DNA from: Myxococcales bacterium
GTDB lineage: Bacteria > Myxococcota > Myxococcia > Myxococcales > Anaeromyxobacteraceae
Assembly: GCA_021806645.1 (NCBI GenBank)
Contig: JAJZQX010000001.1
Coordinates: 248,001-312,000, forward strand
Direction: 5' to 3'
Length of the DNA stretch: 64,000 nucleotides
Part shown: piece by piece, positions 37,366-46,106 of the stretch
How positions within the stretch are numbered: the first letter of the stretch is position 1
Layout of the letters: every line of letters begins with the position of its first letter
The notes under the pieces: model-generated
What the model was told of the DNA's origin: nothing
The model's input: the letters and a program-made list of their open reading frames with translations, nothing else
Database searches by the model: none
Translations under genes and position numbers: made by a program

Positions 37366-38196
37366 CTAACCCGAGACCCGCCGGGCGTCGCGACGAACGG
37401 GGTGCGGCTGGCCGAAGAAGGGCGCGCACCGCCCGAGGAAGTCGGAGAGGCAGGCCTGCTCGGCGGGAGTGAGGCGCGCCGCCAGCAGCCCCGGCAGCCG
37501 GTCGCGCGCCGCCTGGGCGCTCTCCTCGTAGCCGTCGAGCGTGAGTGAGCCCTCCACCAGCCGGTGGCGCAGCCAGAGCAGCCAGGTCTGGACCACGTCG
37601 GTCATGCAGTAGGCGGCGATCCGGTCGTGAGCCCCGGCGGCGTAGAGCGCGCCGACATCCTCACCCGCCACGTCCACCTTGCCCGGCAGGCCGACCAGCT
37701 TGGCGTAGAGGTCGAGCGGGGCCGCGCCCCCCGAGCCGGCACCGGCCAGCAGCTCCTTCACGTCGACATGGGCGGACGAGCCGCCCCGGCGGGCCTCGGC
37801 GAACCAGCCGGGCGCCTGCACCTGCAGCTTGAGCGAGCGGAGCGCCAGGACCGGGAGGTCGAACCCGCCACCGTGGAAGGTGATGACGGTGGCGCCGTCG
37901 AGCCGCGCCCAGAGCCGCTCGAGGAAGCGGGGCTCCGGCTCCTTCTGGTCGGTCCAGCAGGCGGCGTCGGTGAGCGTCACCAGCCCGCGCTCCTCGACCG
38001 CCTCGAGCAGGCAGGCCGCGACCGGGCGGTGGAAGGGGAGCGGCAGGAAGTCGCTGCGCCCGCCGGTCCGGGCGCGCCGGTCGGCGACCACCCGCTTCAG
38101 CTGCTCGGGGTAGCTGGCGCCGCCATGACGGCCCACGGAGGCCACCAGCCCCTCGTCGGGGACCGTCTCCAGGTCGATGGTCACGAACCGCTGCAC
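37366..38196 (-). CDS. Predicted 3'-5' exonuclease (PolB-type DnaQ fold)
   Basis: 276 residues. The DxE exonuclease motif lies at the very start, FVTIDLETVPDEG; a second acid lies in ITFHGGGFDLPVL and others near HVDVKELL and DVVQTWLLWLR. These match the predicted exonucleases related to the proofreading domain of PolB (PF10108 type). The enzyme would digest DNA or RNA 3' to 5'; its place in repair is unknown. Convergent with the redoxin gene. Confidence 0.8.
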   Translation of the reverse strand: MQRFVTIDLETVPDEGLVASVGRHGGASYPEQLKRVVADRRARTGGRSDFLPLPFHRPVAACLLEAVEERGLVTLTDAACWTDQKEPEPRFLERLWARLDGATVITFHGGGFDLPVLALRSLKLQVQAPGWFAEARRGGSSAHVDVKELLAGAGSGGAAPLDLYAKLVGLPGKVDVAGEDVGALYAAGAHDRIAAYCMTDVVQTWLLWLRHRLVEGSLTLDGYEESAQAARDRLPGLLAARLTPAEQACLSDFLGRCAPFFGQPHPVRRDARRVSG

Positions 38197-38229
38197 ACCC
38201 GGAGTGTGGCAGGACGGTCTGACACCGAC

Positions 38230-39354
38230 CTATCGTGGAAACGACCGGGGTGGCGCGTCGGCGAAGCCCTCGCCGTCGAGGGCGACCAGGAAGGCGACCA
38301 GGTCGTCGATCTCGGCGGCGTCGAGCCGGAGCGGCTTCGACAGCGGGGAGAGCCAGGGGTTGGCGATGCCGCCCTGCTGGTAGTGGACCACCGCGTCGCG
38401 CAGCGTGGCCAGCGAGCCGTCGTGCATGTATGGGGCGCGCCGCGACACCTCGCGGAGGGTGGGGGTCTTGAAGGCGCCGGTGTCGCGCGGGTCGTGCGTC
38501 ACCGCGGCCCGGCCCGGGTCGGCGAAGCCGCTGGCCGGCGGCGCGCCTGGCGTTGGCTGGCGCCAGCCGGCGCCCAGGTTGTGGAAGCGGGCGTCGCTGT
38601 AGCCGGGGCCGAGGTGGCACTTGTTGCACCCGGCGCGGCCGAAGAAGAGCTCCCGCCCGCGCCGCTCGGCCGGCGACAGGGCGGCCTCGTCTCCGGCGTC
38701 GAACCGGTCGGCGCGCGAGTTGCCGGAGAGGCGGGTCGCCTCGTAGGCGGCGAGGGCCTCGGCGATCCGGTCGATGTCGATCCGCTCGTCGCCGAAGGCC
38801 TCGGCGACGGCGCGCCGGTAGCCGGGGCGGGCCGCCACGGTGGCCACCACGGCGTCGAGGGGCATGGCCATCTCGACGGGGTTGGCGAGCGGCCCCTTGG
38901 CCTGTTCGGCCAGGCTGGCGGCGCGGCCGTCCCAGAACCAGACCGGGTAGACGGGCCAGGCGGCGTTGAGGATGGGCGGCGCCTTGCGGGTGCCCTGCTG
39001 GCCGCGGACGCCGGTGGAGTGGGCGGTCGGCTCGGAGAAGCCGTTGGCGGGCCGGTGGCAGGAGGCGCAGGAGATGGTGCCGTCGGCCGAGAGGCGGGGG
39101 TCGAAGAAGAGCCAGCGGCCCAGCCGGACCTTCTCCGGCGTCACCCAGGGCGTGGCCGCGAAGTCGGCCGGGCTGCCGAGCGGTGGCACGGGGAGGGGGC
39201 GGACCGGGTTGTCCGATTCCCAGGCCGGCCTGCCGGCGACGGGGGCGGTGGCGAGCGGCGCGGCCGGCACGGCGCGGCAGGCGGCCAGGAGGGCGACGAG
39301 GCTGGTGACGAGGAAGAGGGAGCTGCCGAGCTGGGTCGGACGAGGAGAGGGCAC
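38230..39354 (-). CDS. Di-heme cytochrome c peroxidase/MauG-like lipoprotein
   Basis: 374 residues. A lipoprotein signal ends at LLAAC. Two haem c motifs occur: CASCH (about residue 96) and CNKCH (about 246), in the spacing of the CCP/MauG family; FDPRLSADGTISCASCHRPANGF and KTPTLREVSRRAPYMHDGS are typical. It would reduce hydrogen peroxide in the periplasm or modify a substrate as MauG does. The start is a GTG without a clear ribosome site, and no in-frame ATG exists nearby. It is 33 bases upstream of the exonuclease gene. Confidence 0.87.
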   Translation of the reverse strand: MPSPRPTQLGSSLFLVTSLVALLAACRAVPAAPLATAPVAGRPAWESDNPVRPLPVPPLGSPADFAATPWVTPEKVRLGRWLFFDPRLSADGTISCASCHRPANGFSEPTAHSTGVRGQQGTRKAPPILNAAWPVYPVWFWDGRAASLAEQAKGPLANPVEMAMPLDAVVATVAARPGYRRAVAEAFGDERIDIDRIAEALAAYEATRLSGNSRADRFDAGDEAALSPAERRGRELFFGRAGCNKCHLGPGYSDARFHNLGAGWRQPTPGAPPASGFADPGRAAVTHDPRDTGAFKTPTLREVSRRAPYMHDGSLATLRDAVVHYQQGGIANPWLSPLSKPLRLDAAEIDDLVAFLVALDGEGFADAPPRSFPR

Positions 39355-39461
39355 GCCCGGCTTGGCTACCCCGCGAGCGGAGCAGCGTCAACCGGCGGAC
39401 CGGGCCAGGGACGGTGATGCCGGCGAGGGACACTCGCCGGCCCCGGGTGCTCCAGGTGAGG

Positions 39462-42400
39462 CTAGTAGGTGCCGCCAACGGTGTAAGTCTTGGTGCGGTC
39501 GGTGCCGCACGGGCTCACGCCCATGACGCAGCTCCCGCCCCAGGTGGTCGCTCCAATCTTGGCAGGCTGGTGGTTCTTCAGCAGCTGGGTGTTGCGGATG
39601 AAGGCGTAGGGCAAGGCGCCCGCGGTGGCCCAGCGGGTGCCTGTCGTGGGAGTCAGGCCGCCAACCGGCAACGCGTTGACGCCGTGGACGTCCTGCGCGC
39701 GCGTCGGCCGCGGCACGGTGATGGTGCCGAAGTTGGTCTTGCTGCCGTGGCAGATGTTGCAGCCGAAGTTCATGTAGTCGTTCATGCTGTTGTCGACGCC
39801 GGTAGTGATGGCCGAGCCGGCGCCATGGCCGTCGGTATCCGGCACGGAGGTGTCATACCCAGTGTGACACCTGGTGCACAGCGTCACCTTGTTGGTGGTC
39901 GATGGCGTGCCGGTGACCGTCGGCACCCCGCGCAGGGTGTTGATCCCTCCGTGGGCCGTGACCGTCCTGGTGATGACGCCGGTGTCGGCGGGGTCGGAGT
40001 GGCAGTCCCAGCAGGAAAGCAGCGGGCCCCAACTCGTCAGGTCGACCGACGCGCCTCTCGTAGCCGCGTTCCATGGAGCCGCCATGCGCGTCAGCTTCGC
40101 GTACCAGTTGTTCTGCTTCCCGGTCACCGGGTGGTACGAGGAGTTGGTGGTCTTGAACGACTCGTTGACGTCGGCGACGCCGCCCAGCACGCCGTTGGCG
40201 GTGATGCCCACTCCCGTGTAGCCCGCTCCGGCGATGGTGGTGCCGAACGGCTTTTCCGCCGTCCCCGTCGTCGGAACCCGCGCCAGCGGGCTCACCGCGC
40301 CGTTGCCGTCGTGGCACTTGAGGCACTGGTTGATCATGATGGCCTGGACCGCCGGCTCCAGCGTGGCGCTGCCCAGGTTGCGGCTGAACTGGGTGAAGGT
40401 CGCGTCGGTGGCCGTGGTGGTGTAGGAACCCGCGCCGGTTCCGCCGAACGTCACGCCCTTGATGTTCGCCCCGGTGTCCGGATCCCTCAGGTTGATGACG
40501 CCGTCCTTGTGGACGGCCGACGGGTCGCCGGTCGCCGCGTCCCCTTCCATGTGGCAGACCACGCAGTCCCACTTGGTGACCGCGCCGCCGGCGGAGCGCT
40601 TGTGCGACCAGGCCTGGGCGAACTCCGGGACGATGGGGCGCCGGGTGCCCTGGGTGCCGGTGTGGCAGCTGATGCAGTCGCCGCCGCCGTCGAGCTGGCC
40701 GTTGATGTGGGAGAGCGCGTTGACCGCGGCGATGGTGGAGGCCGAGGTCGGCATGGTGGCCGAGTAGCCCCCGTGGCAACTGCCGCACTCGGTGACCGGC
40801 GTCGGGTGGGCGGCCGTGGCCGGCGGCAGGCCGTGGCACGAGCCGCACTGCGCCAGGGTGGTGGCCCCGTTCCAGGCCGGGGCGTTGGCCTGCCCGGCGG
40901 CCGTGTCGGTGCTCCTGGGGTCGTGGCAGTAGACGCTGCTGCAGGTCGGCTGCGTGTAGCCCGGCGTCTTGGTCTCGAAGGCGGTGTCGCCGGCCAGCGC
41001 GCCGAAGGTCAGCGTGGCGCGGGCCACGCCCGTGCCCACGCCGGTGGCGTGAGCCGTGTCGGTGTTGCTGGCCGGCAGCGCGTGGCACTCGGTGCAGGTG
41101 ACGGGCGTCGAGCGCCAGCGCGGCGTCCCGCCCGCCCCGACCAGGTGGGCGCGGTGGGCGCCGACGCCAGGGGCGGTGGTGGCGGTGGCGCCGGTGGTGT
41201 CGGCGCTGGTGGCGGTGCCGGTGGCGCCAGGGGCCGCCTTGACGGTGCTGGTGGTGAGTGTCACCGCCGTGTCGGAGCGATCGCCGTGGCAGGCGGTGCA
41301 GCCGGCCGTCGACTTGGTGATCAGGCCGTCCACGTGCGTGGCCGCCGCCACCGTGGCGCTGGCGTAACCGGCGTGGCAACTGCCGCAGCCGGTGTTCTGC
41401 GGGTGCGGGTAGGTCGGCTGCGGGGCCGCCACCGACTGTCCGTGGCAGGCGTTGCAGGCCAGCTTGCCGGCCGCGCCCCAGGTGACGCTGTTCCCGGTCG
41501 TGCCGCCGGCGAACTGGCCGTGGCAGTAGGTGCTGGCGCAGGTCTGCGTCGCCTGGACGTAGGGACCGGGCGAGGCGCTGGCCGCTATCGCCAGGTTGCC
41601 GAAGGCCACCGGGTTGGCGGGATAGGTGTGCGGCGCCGTGGCGGGGATGAGGCCGGTGTGGCAGTTGAGGCAGGCGAGCGGGCTGGAGAGGGGGCCCGGG
41701 GCGGCGGTGTCGCCCTGGTTCACGTGCGCCAGGTGAGCCCCCACGGCCGCGGCGGTGGTCGCGAAGGCGGGCGGAGCGACCGGCTGCAGCGGGTCGGCGC
41801 CGGCCACGCTCGAGCGTCCGGCGGTGCCGTGGCAGGAGGTGCAGGACAGGTTCGCCACGTTGACGACGCCGTTGAGATGGTTGGTGAGACTCACCGCCGA
41901 GGCGAGGCTGGATGGGCTGGGCGCGTCGGCGTAACCGTCGTGGCAGCTCGAGCAGGCCGTGGAGGTGGTGTGGCCCGTGCCTGCGGGCGGCAGGCCGTGG
42001 CAGCTGCCGCACACGATGTTGCCGGTGGCGGACCAGAGCGGGGTCTTCACCAGCCCGGCGGCGGTGTCGCCGGCACGGGGCAGGTGGCAGTAGTTGGTGC
42101 AGGTCGGGAAGGCGGCGCCGGGCGTGAAGCCTCCGCTGGCCGGCGTCACCGCGTAGCCTCCCGCCGCGGCGGTCGCGCCCCAGAGGATGTTGATCGAGCC
42201 GTTGGCGTGGCGGAGATTGCCGGTGTTGTCGGCGTGGCACTCGGTGCACGTGAAACCGCCCTGGTGGAGCGTGAGCGTGGCCACGTGCTTCTGGTGAGCG
42301 CCGATGGCGTTGCCACCGGAGGTGGCGCCGGTGATGTCGCTGGGCGGGGCGTCGTTGGTGGCGCTGCCGTGGCAGGAGTGGCAGGTGAGGCCCGAGGGAC

Positions 42401-43835
42401 CGGCGCCGACGAAGACGTGGTCGGTGACGCTGACCGAGCTGCTGGTGTACCCGGGGTGGCAGGTGCCGCAGTCGCTCCGCGGCACGTGCCAGCCACCCGC
42501 CGCGGTGTAGGGGAGCGGGATGGCGTGGCAGCTGCCGCAGGTGGCGCCGGTCGCCCCCTCGTTCCACCTGGGCGAGGTGTGCGTGCCACCGGCCAGCGTG
42601 GCGCCGTGGCAGAAGTTGGTGCAGTTGGCGCCGCCGGCGGGGAGCGTGGCGTCGTTCCAGCGGGCCAGGTCGCCGGCGGCGGGCGTCGGCGCGATGCCAT
42701 TGGAGGCGGTGGCGCTCCACCCGACGACGACGGTCCCGTTGACGTGGGCGGTGTTGGTCGGGAGAGTGGGGCCGTGGCAGTCGAAGCACTGCGCGGGCCG
42801 GGCAAGCGACGTGCCGCCGACGTGCGCCTCATGGGCGCCGACCGCGTAGGCGGTGATGGTGTTCTCGCCCTGGCTGCCCACCGGTGGGGCGGCCAGGTTG
42901 GCGCGGACCACGGTGCCGCTGCCGGCGTTGGGGAAGGTGGCGTCGGCGGCCCGGGTGGCGCTGCCGTGGCAGAAGATGCACTCGGTCTGCCAGCTAGGGT
43001 GGCCGTTGGCGGTGTGGCAGGCATTGCAGCTCACGCCGGCCGTGCCGCCGTTGAAGTCGGTGCCGTGGCAGACCGTGCAGCCCTGCAGCCCGCCGGTGGC
43101 GGCCGGGCCGTGGTTGGCCGGGTCGGCCCAGTTGGGAGAGTGCCCGCCGCCGCCGTCGAGCTGGCCGTTGACGTGCTTGCCGCCCCCGACGTTGATGGTG
43201 CCATCGGCGGCGTTGACCGTGTCTAGGTGGCAGTCGGCGCAAGCCGTGGTGTCGGCGTATCCGGCGCCGCCGGGTCCTTGCGGGTGCTGCGCCGGTGGCG
43301 TCACGCCCGCCCCGAAATGACAGGTGCCGCAGGCGCCGGCCGGCGCGCCGCCCAGCCAGTCCGGCGCGTGGTTGGTGCCACCGTGGCCGAGCGAGATGCC
43401 GTGGCAGTAGTTGGTGCAGGTGTGGACCGCCGGAACCCACTCCGGCGGGATCACGTTGCCGGCCGCCGCCAGTTCCTTGAAGGTGACCGTGGCCCGCTGG
43501 CTGGTGTTGTGGCCGGGCGAGGTGATCGACGCCGGCACCACGTGGCAGGCGCCGCAGGAGACGCCGCGCGAGATGTGGCGGGTGTGGGCGCCGACCTCGA
43601 TGGCCGTCTGGGTGTTCTCGTTGGTGAACTGGGCCCCGCCGATGGCGATGGCGCCGGCCGCGTTGCGTGGCAGGCTCCAGGGCGGCGCGCCCGTCTGGTT
43701 GTCCTGGCCGCCGTGGCAGCTGAGGCACCCGCGGGTAGGGTCGGCGGGGGCCGGCAACGGCCTCGCCTTGTCGCACCCGATCAGGGCGAAGACGGAGACG
43801 AGCGCGGCGACGGCAACCAGATGATTGGAGCGCAT
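39462..43835 (-). CDS. Giant multiheme c-type cytochrome lipoprotein (33 motifs)
   Basis: 1457 residues. A lipoprotein signal (MRSNHLVAVAALVSVFALIGC) places it at the cell surface or periplasm. I count 28 CXXCH, three CX3CH (CTNYCH, CTNFCH, CTNYCH) and two CX4CH (CASTYCH, CSSVYCH), giving 33 possible haem sites. The pattern of a CX3-4CH followed by CGSCHGLPP repeats through the protein, like Geobacter CxxxxCH-CXXCH modules. It probably conducts electrons across or outside the envelope. The ATG at 43835 is selected because the lipoprotein signal begins there; the open frame upstream has no homology. No porin gene is immediately adjacent. A possible FNR-type site is upstream. Confidence 0.92.
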   Translation of the reverse strand: MRSNHLVAVAALVSVFALIGCDKARPLPAPADPTRGCLSCHGGQDNQTGAPPWSLPRNAAGAIAIGGAQFTNENTQTAIEVGAHTRHISRGVSCGACHVVPASITSPGHNTSQRATVTFKELAAAGNVIPPEWVPAVHTCTNYCHGISLGHGGTNHAPDWLGGAPAGACGTCHFGAGVTPPAQHPQGPGGAGYADTTACADCHLDTVNAADGTINVGGGKHVNGQLDGGGGHSPNWADPANHGPAATGGLQGCTVCHGTDFNGGTAGVSCNACHTANGHPSWQTECIFCHGSATRAADATFPNAGSGTVVRANLAAPPVGSQGENTITAYAVGAHEAHVGGTSLARPAQCFDCHGPTLPTNTAHVNGTVVVGWSATASNGIAPTPAAGDLARWNDATLPAGGANCTNFCHGATLAGGTHTSPRWNEGATGATCGSCHAIPLPYTAAGGWHVPRSDCGTCHPGYTSSSVSVTDHVFVGAGPSGLTCHSCHGSATNDAPPSDITGATSGGNAIGAHQKHVATLTLHQGGFTCTECHADNTGNLRHANGSINILWGATAAAGGYAVTPASGGFTPGAAFPTCTNYCHLPRAGDTAAGLVKTPLWSATGNIVCGSCHGLPPAGTGHTTSTACSSCHDGYADAPSPSSLASAVSLTNHLNGVVNVANLSCTSCHGTAGRSSVAGADPLQPVAPPAFATTAAAVGAHLAHVNQGDTAAPGPLSSPLACLNCHTGLIPATAPHTYPANPVAFGNLAIAASASPGPYVQATQTCASTYCHGQFAGGTTGNSVTWGAAGKLACNACHGQSVAAPQPTYPHPQNTGCGSCHAGYASATVAAATHVDGLITKSTAGCTACHGDRSDTAVTLTTSTVKAAPGATGTATSADTTGATATTAPGVGAHRAHLVGAGGTPRWRSTPVTCTECHALPASNTDTAHATGVGTGVARATLTFGALAGDTAFETKTPGYTQPTCSSVYCHDPRSTDTAAGQANAPAWNGATTLAQCGSCHGLPPATAAHPTPVTECGSCHGGYSATMPTSASTIAAVNALSHINGQLDGGGDCISCHTGTQGTRRPIVPEFAQAWSHKRSAGGAVTKWDCVVCHMEGDAATGDPSAVHKDGVINLRDPDTGANIKGVTFGGTGAGSYTTTATDATFTQFSRNLGSATLEPAVQAIMINQCLKCHDGNGAVSPLARVPTTGTAEKPFGTTIAGAGYTGVGITANGVLGGVADVNESFKTTNSSYHPVTGKQNNWYAKLTRMAAPWNAATRGASVDLTSWGPLLSCWDCHSDPADTGVITRTVTAHGGINTLRGVPTVTGTPSTTNKVTLCTRCHTGYDTSVPDTDGHGAGSAITTGVDNSMNDYMNFGCNICHGSKTNFGTITVPRPTRAQDVHGVNALPVGGLTPTTGTRWATAGALPYAFIRNTQLLKNHQPAKIGATTWGGSCVMGVSPCGTDRTKTYTVGGTY

Positions 43836-43900
43836 ACGGATGACCTCGGTCGAACGACCAGCCATGGTCGAGGGACAAGCGACGGGCAAGCGGATGCCGA

Positions 43901-43942
43901 ATGATGCCGGTTCGCTGCTCCCCTTGGCTTGACCGAGATCAA
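43901..43942 (-). promoter_or_regulatory. Possible FNR/CRP-type site and -10 element
   Basis: TTGACCGAGATCAA at 43929-43942 matches the FNR consensus TTGATNNNNATCAA at nine of ten fixed positions. On the minus strand CATCAT (43906-43901, four of six to the -10 consensus) lies where a -10 would sit if the site is centred at -41.5. It is about 95 bases before the giant cytochrome start and fits low-oxygen activation. Not proven. Confidence 0.45.
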
Positions 43943-43987
43943 CAGGCGACTGTAGGCCGCCACAATTGTCTGGCGTGACCGTCGCGG

Positions 43988-44725
43988 CTACGGCCAGTAC
44001 CTGCAGGTCTTCACGGCGTGGCAGGAGGCGTAGCAGGTTCGCGGTCCGCTGCAGGTCGGGTCCTGCCAGCCGACCACCGGCAAGACCTGGAGCGAGCCGT
44101 CCGCATGCGTCGCCAGCGCGACGCCGCCAACCCCGGCCGTGGAGTAGCCCACGCCGTGGCAGGCGCCGCAATCGAGCCGGGTCGCCGGCGGGAGTGTTTC
44201 CACGTGGTAGTCGTGCAGGCCCGTGGTGGTGGCCTGCGACTGCTGGTCCCAGTGGCAGGCGCCGCAAGTGAGCGGCGTGGTCCGCGTCCAGAGCGGCGTG
44301 CGGACGGCGCCGCCCATGGCGGGGTCGTGGCAGTAGTTGGCGCAGGTGGGCTGGTCGCGATTCCAGGTGGCCACCACCGTGTCGTTGGCGCCAACCACGT
44401 TGCCAGAGAAGGTGACCATGGCGTGGGGACCGTCGATGTGGGTCCGGTCACCCTCGGCCGGGACCACGTGGCAGGTGGCGCACGCGACGCCCTGGGCGAG
44501 GTGGGCCTGGTGCGCCCCCACCGTCACCTCGGTGCGGGCGGTGAGGCCGTGGGCGTCCATGGGCGGCGCCGCCTGGGCCAGCGCCGTGCCGGCCCGCGTG
44601 GGATCGCCGTGGCAGCCGGCGCAGCCCTGGTCGCCGACCGGGGGCGTGGTGCTGGCGCCGCCGCAGCCGGCGAGCCCGATGGCGCTGATCAGTGCGGTGA
44701 GTACGAGGGAAGGGCTGGTGCGCAT
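43988..44725 (-). CDS. Hexaheme-type multiheme cytochrome lipoprotein
   Basis: 245 residues. The lipoprotein signal ends at GLAGC. Haem motifs are CAGCH, CATCH, CANYCH, CGACH, CGACH and CYASCH: four CXXCH and two CX3CH. The spacing and module order (VGAHQAHLAQGVACATCHVVP, NYCHDPAMGG) are close to the start of the giant cytochrome, so the two genes are likely relatives by duplication. It would transfer electrons at the outer membrane. Transcribed toward the giant cytochrome gene with a 152-base gap. Confidence 0.9.
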   Translation of the reverse strand: MRTSPSLVLTALISAIGLAGCGGASTTPPVGDQGCAGCHGDPTRAGTALAQAAPPMDAHGLTARTEVTVGAHQAHLAQGVACATCHVVPAEGDRTHIDGPHAMVTFSGNVVGANDTVVATWNRDQPTCANYCHDPAMGGAVRTPLWTRTTPLTCGACHWDQQSQATTTGLHDYHVETLPPATRLDCGACHGVGYSTAGVGGVALATHADGSLQVLPVVGWQDPTCSGPRTCYASCHAVKTCRYWP

Positions 44726-44894
44726 GCGTAAGACCTCGCGGGACGTCAGGGGAGGGGCGCCGCTGGCGCCCCGGCCGGTGCACCTCGAGTCTGCGCCAAC
44801 CGACGTGAGCGTCAACTGATTTGAGACGGAACTGCGGGCCACGTCCCGAGTTCCGCGCGTCCCGCTGATGGCGCCGGGGTGGGCCAGGCTACCA

Positions 44895-45734
44895 CTACTT
44901 GATGAACCGGATGTACTGCTGGATCTCCTCCGACTCGCAGGCCGGCTCCGCGGGGCGCTCCTCGAACTGGACGGTGAGGCAGCGGGTGAGGACGGCGACC
45001 TGCTCCTCGGTGCATCTTCGCAGCCCGTTCTTGAACTGGCGCGACGCCTCGTGGGAGCGGGCCAGCACCTCGTTCGTCTGCTTCAGCCGGGCCTGGAGCG
45101 CGTAGATCTTCCGCCGGTCGCCGCCGCCGCGCCGCACCCGGGCCTGCTCCACGGCCAGCTGGTCCCTGAGCTTGTCCCGCCGGACGCCATGGTGGCAGGC
45201 GAGAGCGGAGTGGACCATCCGCATGAAGGCGGGGTCCCCGGCGTGGAAGGTGTCGAGCGTGGCGTGGGTCTCGGCCTCCTCGGCCTTGGACCCGGCCGTC
45301 AGCTCGGCCTTCTCCGCGGGCGTGAGCAGGGAGCGGGGCTTGCCGGCCAGCCGCTCGCGCTGGATCTGCGCCCACGCCTCGGCGCGTGCGGCCTCGGAGG
45401 CGTCCGGGCCGACGCGCCGGTCGAGCTCGTTCATGTCTTCCAGTCTCTCCAGCTCCACTTCGCGGTTCCGCCGGAAGGCGGAGAGGCACTCGCCGAGGGT
45501 CCGCCGCGGCAGCTCGTTCCGGCGGGCGATCTCGGCTGGGCCCAGCCCCTGTCCCTGGAAGAACCTGACCCGCCTGTCGAGCACGCGGAGCTCGGCGGAG
45601 CAGGACTCCTTCTCGAGGTCGGTCAGCGGCCTCGGCCGGGCGGTCGCCCGCTTGGTGGCGGCCCTGGGCGCGGCGCTCGGCCGGAGCGGGACCACCAAGG
45701 TGAGCGCGGCGGCCAGAGCGAGGATCTTACCCAT
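44895..45734 (-). CDS. Secreted protein of unknown function
   Basis: 279 residues. A signal peptide is visible (MGKILALAAALTLVVPLRPSAA). The rest is charged and mostly helical, with coiled-coil-prone stretches (ELERLEDMNELDRRV and KLRDQLAVEQARVRR) and four scattered Cys residues that could form disulphides (for example CHHG, RCTEEQ). A GGAGGAAT ribosome site precedes the ATG at 45734. I recognise no family. It is just upstream, on the same strand, of the cytochrome genes but separated by 169 bases. Confidence 0.6.
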   Translation of the reverse strand: MGKILALAAALTLVVPLRPSAAPRAATKRATARPRPLTDLEKESCSAELRVLDRRVRFFQGQGLGPAEIARRNELPRRTLGECLSAFRRNREVELERLEDMNELDRRVGPDASEAARAEAWAQIQRERLAGKPRSLLTPAEKAELTAGSKAEEAETHATLDTFHAGDPAFMRMVHSALACHHGVRRDKLRDQLAVEQARVRRGGGDRRKIYALQARLKQTNEVLARSHEASRQFKNGLRRCTEEQVAVLTRCLTVQFEERPAEPACESEEIQQYIRFIK

Positions 45735-45867
45735 GGATTCCTCCCGTTGAACGGACGCTTCTAGCACGCTCGACCCCGGCCGTGGAGGGTCCGTGTCGGC
45801 GCGGGACAGCGGCGTTGGCGCCGGTGTATCATCCCGTGTGACCCCAACCTTGGACCCCGGAGGCCTC

Positions 45868-46089
45868 GTGACCCAGGCCGAACGTGTTGCCCGTCAGGAC
45901 GTGCTGCGAGACGTGATCAAGCGGCTGGAAGGCGCGCTGGCGGAGTTCCGCGCCGAGGCGGAGAAGACGCTGGTCGGCTGCGAGCACACCTACCCCGACG
46001 GCCGCGCCGCCGCGATTGGCGGCAGCACCAAGATCTGCGCCGTCTGCGGCGCCATGCTCAAGGGCCGCGACGACAAGCTCTGGGGCTGA
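45868..46089 (+). CDS. Small protein with possible zinc site
   Basis: 73 residues from a GTG (VTQAERVARQDVLRD) seven bases after GGAGG. The N-terminal half is a charged helix (EGALAEFRAEAEKTL), the C-terminal half has CEHTYPDG and CAVCGAML, a possible Cys/His zinc cluster. No family recognised. It lies 17 bases before the DUF1015 gene and is probably in the same transcript. Confidence 0.6.
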   Translation: MTQAERVARQDVLRDVIKRLEGALAEFRAEAEKTLVGCEHTYPDGRAAAIGGSTKICAVCGAMLKGRDDKLWG

Positions 46090-46106
46090 ACCCGGGACCT
46101 CCCGAC

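Noticed and set aside
37600-39417. Long plus-strand frame over the exonuclease and di-heme peroxidase genes
   Set aside because: Low-complexity Gly/Val/Arg-rich shadow; the minus-strand genes have clear DxE and CXXCH motifs.
39414-43226. 1270-codon open frame on the plus strand across the giant cytochrome
   Set aside because: Val/Gly/Arg-rich without motifs; the minus strand has a lipoprotein signal and 33 haem motifs.
39462-43835. Regular repeats in the giant cytochrome gene as a possible CRISPR or tandem-repeat array
   Set aside because: The repeats are protein modules around haem motifs, of uneven spacing and diverged DNA sequence, in an open frame.
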